Shown: positions 61,223 through 64,000 of the stretch, piece after piece
Layout of the letters: every line of letters starts with the position of its first letter
Position numbering within the stretch: position 1 is the first letter of the stretch
Source of the DNA: Rubrivivax rivuli
GTDB taxonomy: Bacteria; Pseudomonadota; Gammaproteobacteria; Burkholderiales; Burkholderiaceae_C
Direction of reading: 5' to 3'
Assembly (NCBI RefSeq): GCF_004016505.1
Contig: NZ_SACR01000001.1
Coordinates: forward strand, 992,001 to 1,056,000
Length of the DNA: 64,000 nucleotides
The notes under the pieces: generated by a model
Database searches by the model: none
The model's input: only the letters and a program-made list of their open reading frames with translations
Told to the model about the DNA's origin: nothing
Position numbers and translations under genes: made by a program

Positions 61223-61594
61223 GGGAAGAGGCGATCGAGGGTGGAAGGCATCCCGACATTGTCTCCGCTGTCCATGGGCATCACTCTTGATGCATTTCAC
61301 GGCGACTCCCGCTTGCCGTGCGCAAGCCTTGTCCAGCGGGGCTTCCGCTTCACTGGTTTCAAAGCTGGGGGGGTGGCTTGCGCGAGCGGGCCGCCTGCGG
61401 GATCCTTACTGTCGGTTGCAAATGGCAGCCTCCGCTGTCTCCGGTCAAGGCGCCCTCAGCCCAGCTGTTGTGAGCATTTGTCAGACCTGGTTTCCGCGGC
61501 CAGTTCATCACGCAGGCTGCCTTTGTCCAGGCACAGAATCCCCCCATTCCGCCCCGCACCTCTCGTGGGGCAATCGTTGTCCTCAGGAAACAGC
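61223..61594. other. Divergent intergenic region, no gene seen
   Basis: About 370 bases separate two divergent genes. No open frame has family features. A TTGCAAATGGCAGCC stretch read on the - strand has GG and GC nine bases apart, one short of the sigma-54 requirement. No convincing sigma-70 promoter was found by eye for either gene. A ribosome-binding sequence CAGGAAA lies just before the Tat lipoprotein gene. Confidence 0.45.
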
Positions 61595-64000
61595 ATGGTT
61601 GATCGCAAGCGCAGGGCGTTTCTCCAGTACTCGGCTTTCGTGGCAGGGACCGTACCTGTGGTGGGCTGCGGGGGGGGCGGGTCACCCGCCGAAGAAGCGC
61701 AGAGGCCACCTGTTGCTGGCGAGCCTCCTCCGCCGCCACCTCCTCCTCCCCCGCCGCCGCCACCACCACCGCCGCCGCCGCCTCCTCCTCCTCCCCCACC
61801 ACCGCCGCCACCGCCACCACCACCGCCTCCTGCGCCGGTGGGTGTGGTTTCGTCCACCGGGGCGATGCGGGTCTGGTTGAGCAGCGCAGCCCAGACCCGC
61901 GCGGCACCGTTCTGCGTGGGCTTCGCGTTCCGCAAGGGCGACGTGCCGGCTGGGGCCTCGGTCTCAGGCAGCCTGGGCAGCCTGCAGGTGACGCCGAAAA
62001 ACACCTGGCCCGACGGCTCCTTGAAGTTCGCGGTGCTGGCGGGGCAGGTGGATCTGCCAGCGGGCACGCCGACGCCGCTGAACCTGCGGCGCGCCAGTGC
62101 GCCCCTGACTGGCACGCCCCTGAACCTGGCCGACTTGAAGCGCACCGGCGTCACCGCCGAAGTGGGCTGCGGCAGCTTCGGTACCGTCAGTTGGGGTGGC
62201 ACCGATTGGGACACGCCCTTCGAGAATTGGGTTTCCGGCCCCTTGATGTCGTCCTGGATCTACCGCCGCCAGGTGGGTGCCGATGCGCATCTCACGGCTT
62301 GGCTGGAAGTGCGGGTGTTCGCGGCCGGCGCCGTGGAAGTGCTGCCCTGGATCGAGAACGGCTACATCGCCGTTGCAGCCCCTTCGAACAAGGCGGCCAC
62401 CTACACCTTCAAGCTGGCAGGCACCGAGCGATTCAACGCCGCTATCGACCTGAAGCACCACCAGCGCACACCACTCGTTAGCGGCGCCGCCCTGTCGTAC
62501 TGGAACGTGGCCGACCCGCAGCTCAACGTGCTGCACGACGCCCGCTACCTGATGTCCACCGAACTGGTGCCCACCTACTTTGCGGCCGAGGGTGCGGCCA
62601 CCACGGTGATCAATGCGCTTCCTTCGAGCTTCACGCCGCTGCAGGCGGGCAGCTTCAACTACACCAGCGACGACATGGCGCAGTCGGGTTACCAAGACCC
62701 GATCGGGCTGCTGCCCCAGCACGATGTGTTGCACCTGTTGGGTGCCAGCATGGCCACACACGCTGCGGTGGTGCGCAACGGCTTCAGCGCGGGCCGCTAC
62801 GGCATCCACTACCGCGACGAGAGCACCAACCGGCCGCTGCGCTTCAGCCAGCACCCGACGCGTGTGATCGCTGACGGGCAGGGCTTCAAGGACAACGGCG
62901 GCAGTACCACGAGCACGCGCACGCCCGCGGCCACGGGCGGCAACCCGCCGGGCTGGGACGTCGCTCACAGCCCCTCAGTGGGCTACCTGGCTTACCTGGT
63001 GACCGGCCGCTGGTACTTCATGGAAGAGGTGCTGTTCGCCGCCACGGCGAACTACCTGGGCAATGGCGACAACGCCCAACTCCGAACCGGCGCCCGGGGG
63101 CTGGTGCAGACGGCCGTGCAGGCCTGGCAGACCCGCAGTTGCGCCTGGGATTGGCGCAGCAAGGTGCAGGCGCTGACGGTGGTGCCTGACAACGACACCG
63201 CCCTGCGGACCGAGCTCATCGCTTGCGTGGAAAGCAACATCGATCACTTCCACGGCCGCTATGTGGCGCAGCCCAACAACCCCTTCGGCTACATCCTGCC
63301 CGGGGAGGCCTACAACAACAGCATCAGCATCTGCGCGCCGTGGCAGCAAGACTTCGTGACCGCGGTGTTCGGATGGGCGGTCTCCATGGACCTGCCGGTG
63401 GCAGCGGCCGCCAAGACCAAGCTGTCCGAGTTCTTCACCTGGAAGGCCCGCAGCGCCGTGATGCGGCTGGGCGACCGCAATGGGTTCTGGTACATCAACG
63501 GTGCACCGTTCAACACACGGATCAGCACGGCGGCCCTGAGCGCCAGCAACTTCACCACCGGGGTAGGACCCTGGGCGGCTAGCGATGCTGCTTTTTATGC
63601 CGCCACCTATGCCACGCCGCCAAGCTGGCTGGGCAGCACCGAGGGCACCCTGGCCTTCGAGTTCCAGCCCGATTACGGCGCCACAGCACGTGGCATGTGG
63701 GGCAATCTGCAGCCCGCCATCGCCTACGCCGTGCGTCATGCCGTGCCAGGCGCGCGCGATGCCTACGAGCGCATGACAGGCGCTGCGAACTGGCCCAGCC
63801 TCGCAGCAGCTTTCGATCCGCGACCTGTCTGGTCGGTAGGCCCAGCCAGCCCGGCCCCGTCCTGGGCGCGCAACAGCCCATTGAACGAGTGGGTGGCTAT
63901 CCCTGGCACCAACGGAGGCGGCGGTGCTGCCATCGATGCCTGGGGCACGCTGGTGTTGATCGAAGGCACCGGCACGCTGGTGTCGCCAGCCAACGGCGGC
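61595..64000 (+). CDS. Large Tat-exported lipoprotein with poly-proline linker (3' end missing)
   Basis: At least 802 residues; the frame is open to the window end. The N-terminus has a twin-arginine signal (KRRAFLQYSAF) and a lipobox-like VVGCGGGG, so the product is probably folded before export and lipid-anchored. Then comes a run of 36 prolines (residues 44-79). The next domain has FRKGDVPAGASVSGSLGSL and WPDGSLKFAVLAG, reminiscent of the RIFT-barrel start of YetA/exo-rhamnogalacturonan-lyase-like proteins. A helical region follows (AHSPSVGYLAYLVTGRWYFMEEVL and repeated Trp/Tyr motifs), as in alpha/alpha-toroid polysaccharide enzymes. A polysaccharide-degrading or -binding role is an inference from these resemblances and the neighbourhood. 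Confidence 0.72.
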   Translation, partial: MVDRKRRAFLQYSAFVAGTVPVVGCGGGGSPAEEAQRPPVAGEPPPPPPPPPPPPPPPPPPPPPPPPPPPPPPPPPPPPAPVGVVSSTGAMRVWLSSAAQTRAAPFCVGFAFRKGDVPAGASVSGSLGSLQVTPKNTWPDGSLKFAVLAGQVDLPAGTPTPLNLRRASAPLTGTPLNLADLKRTGVTAEVGCGSFGTVSWGGTDWDTPFENWVSGPLMSSWIYRRQVGADAHLTAWLEVRVFAAGAVEVLPWIENGYIAVAAPSNKAATYTFKLAGTERFNAAIDLKHHQRTPLVSGAALSYWNVADPQLNVLHDARYLMSTELVPTYFAAEGAATTVINALPSSFTPLQAGSFNYTSDDMAQSGYQDPIGLLPQHDVLHLLGASMATHAAVVRNGFSAGRYGIHYRDESTNRPLRFSQHPTRVIADGQGFKDNGGSTTSTRTPAATGGNPPGWDVAHSPSVGYLAYLVTGRWYFMEEVLFAATANYLGNGDNAQLRTGARGLVQTAVQAWQTRSCAWDWRSKVQALTVVPDNDTALRTELIACVESNIDHFHGRYVAQPNNPFGYILPGEAYNNSISICAPWQQDFVTAVFGWAVSMDLPVAAAAKTKLSEFFTWKARSAVMRLGDRNGFWYINGAPFNTRISTAALSASNFTTGVGPWAASDAAFYAATYATPPSWLGSTEGTLAFEFQPDYGATARGMWGNLQPAIAYAVRHAVPGARDAYERMTGAANWPSLAAAFDPRPVWSVGPASPAPSWARNSPLNEWVAIPGTNGGGGAAIDAWGTLVLIEGTGTLVSPANGG
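61724..61831 (+). repeat. Tract of 36 consecutive proline codons
   Basis: 108 bases of CCN codons without interruption, using CCG, CCA, CCT and CCC in mixed order. The mixture shows it is kept as protein sequence and is not a simple repeat expansion of one codon. It would form a stiff polyproline II rod about 10 nm long and would need elongation factor P for translation. Confidence 0.92.

Noticed and set aside
61724-61831. The CCN tract as a CRISPR, satellite or sequencing artefact
   Set aside because: The codons are mixed synonymous proline codons in one open frame that continues into a plausible protein, so it is a coding poly-proline tract.

Overview
The window is high-GC chromosomal DNA of a betaproteobacterium, most likely order Burkholderiales and near the Rubrivivax/Leptothrix/Ideonella/Methylibium group. 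This placement is an inference from gene order, the 328-residue RpoA, the zinc-free 101-residue S14 and the type of exopolysaccharide cluster; no alignment was run.

Region 1 (1-23390) is the universal transcription/translation block, almost all on the + strand: 3' end of rpoC; an orphan PIN-domain gene on the - strand; str genes (rpsL, rpsG, fusA, tuf); S10 genes (rpsJ to rpsQ); a stand-alone peroxiredoxin between rpsQ and rplN; spc genes (rplN to secY, infA, rpmJ); alpha genes (rpsM, rpsK, rpsD, rpoA, rplQ); and an initiator tRNA-fMet directly behind rplQ, closed by a strong terminator. Good sigma-70 promoters are visible before rpsL, between rpsJ and rplC, and before rplN. Several leaders contain strong hairpins. 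The one between rpsJ and rplC looks like an attenuator superimposed on a promoter.

Region 2 (23437-25091) holds a RutE-like nitroreductase and a UDP-glucuronate 4-epimerase-like enzyme.

Region 3 (25134-33736, - strand) is an operon read from right to left: exosortase-associated initiating sugar transferase, PrsK histidine kinase, PrsR sigma-54 response regulator, PrsT TPR lipoprotein, and a trypsin-like protease coupled to prsT. Facing it is a PEP-CTERM protein (34244-34903) with a well-matched sigma-54 -24/-12 promoter, followed by a second prsT-like gene.

Region 4 (38137-59509, + strand) is a long exosortase A (XrtA) exopolysaccharide operon: outer-membrane export lipoprotein, chain-length protein, tyrosine autokinase with a (Gly-Tyr)9 tail, beta-barrel protein, AAA ATPase, polysaccharide deacetylase, FemAB-like protein, glycosyltransferase, exosortase A/EpsI, UDP-HexNAc-type dehydrogenase, glycosyltransferase, amidotransferase 1, GDP-mannose-type dehydrogenase, two more glycosyltransferases, an O-ligase/polymerase and a second deacetylase. 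Many junctions are ATGA or GTGA overlaps. Converging on it is a second asparagine synthetase-like gene that lacks the N-terminal nucleophile cysteine. Divergent from that is a large Tat lipoprotein gene with 36 consecutive prolines, which runs off the end of the window.

Working model: the Region 4 enzymes make and export a uronic-acid-containing polysaccharide; PEP-CTERM proteins are sorted by exosortase A; PrsK/PrsR with sigma-54 switch on at least the PEP-CTERM gene at 34244. This system class (PEP-CTERM/exosortase) is already known. The less familiar points are the coupled protease, the duplicated prsT, the cysteine-less amidotransferase, the Gly-Tyr tail, the poly-proline lipoprotein, the peroxiredoxin within the ribosomal genes and the tRNA-fMet attached to the alpha operon.
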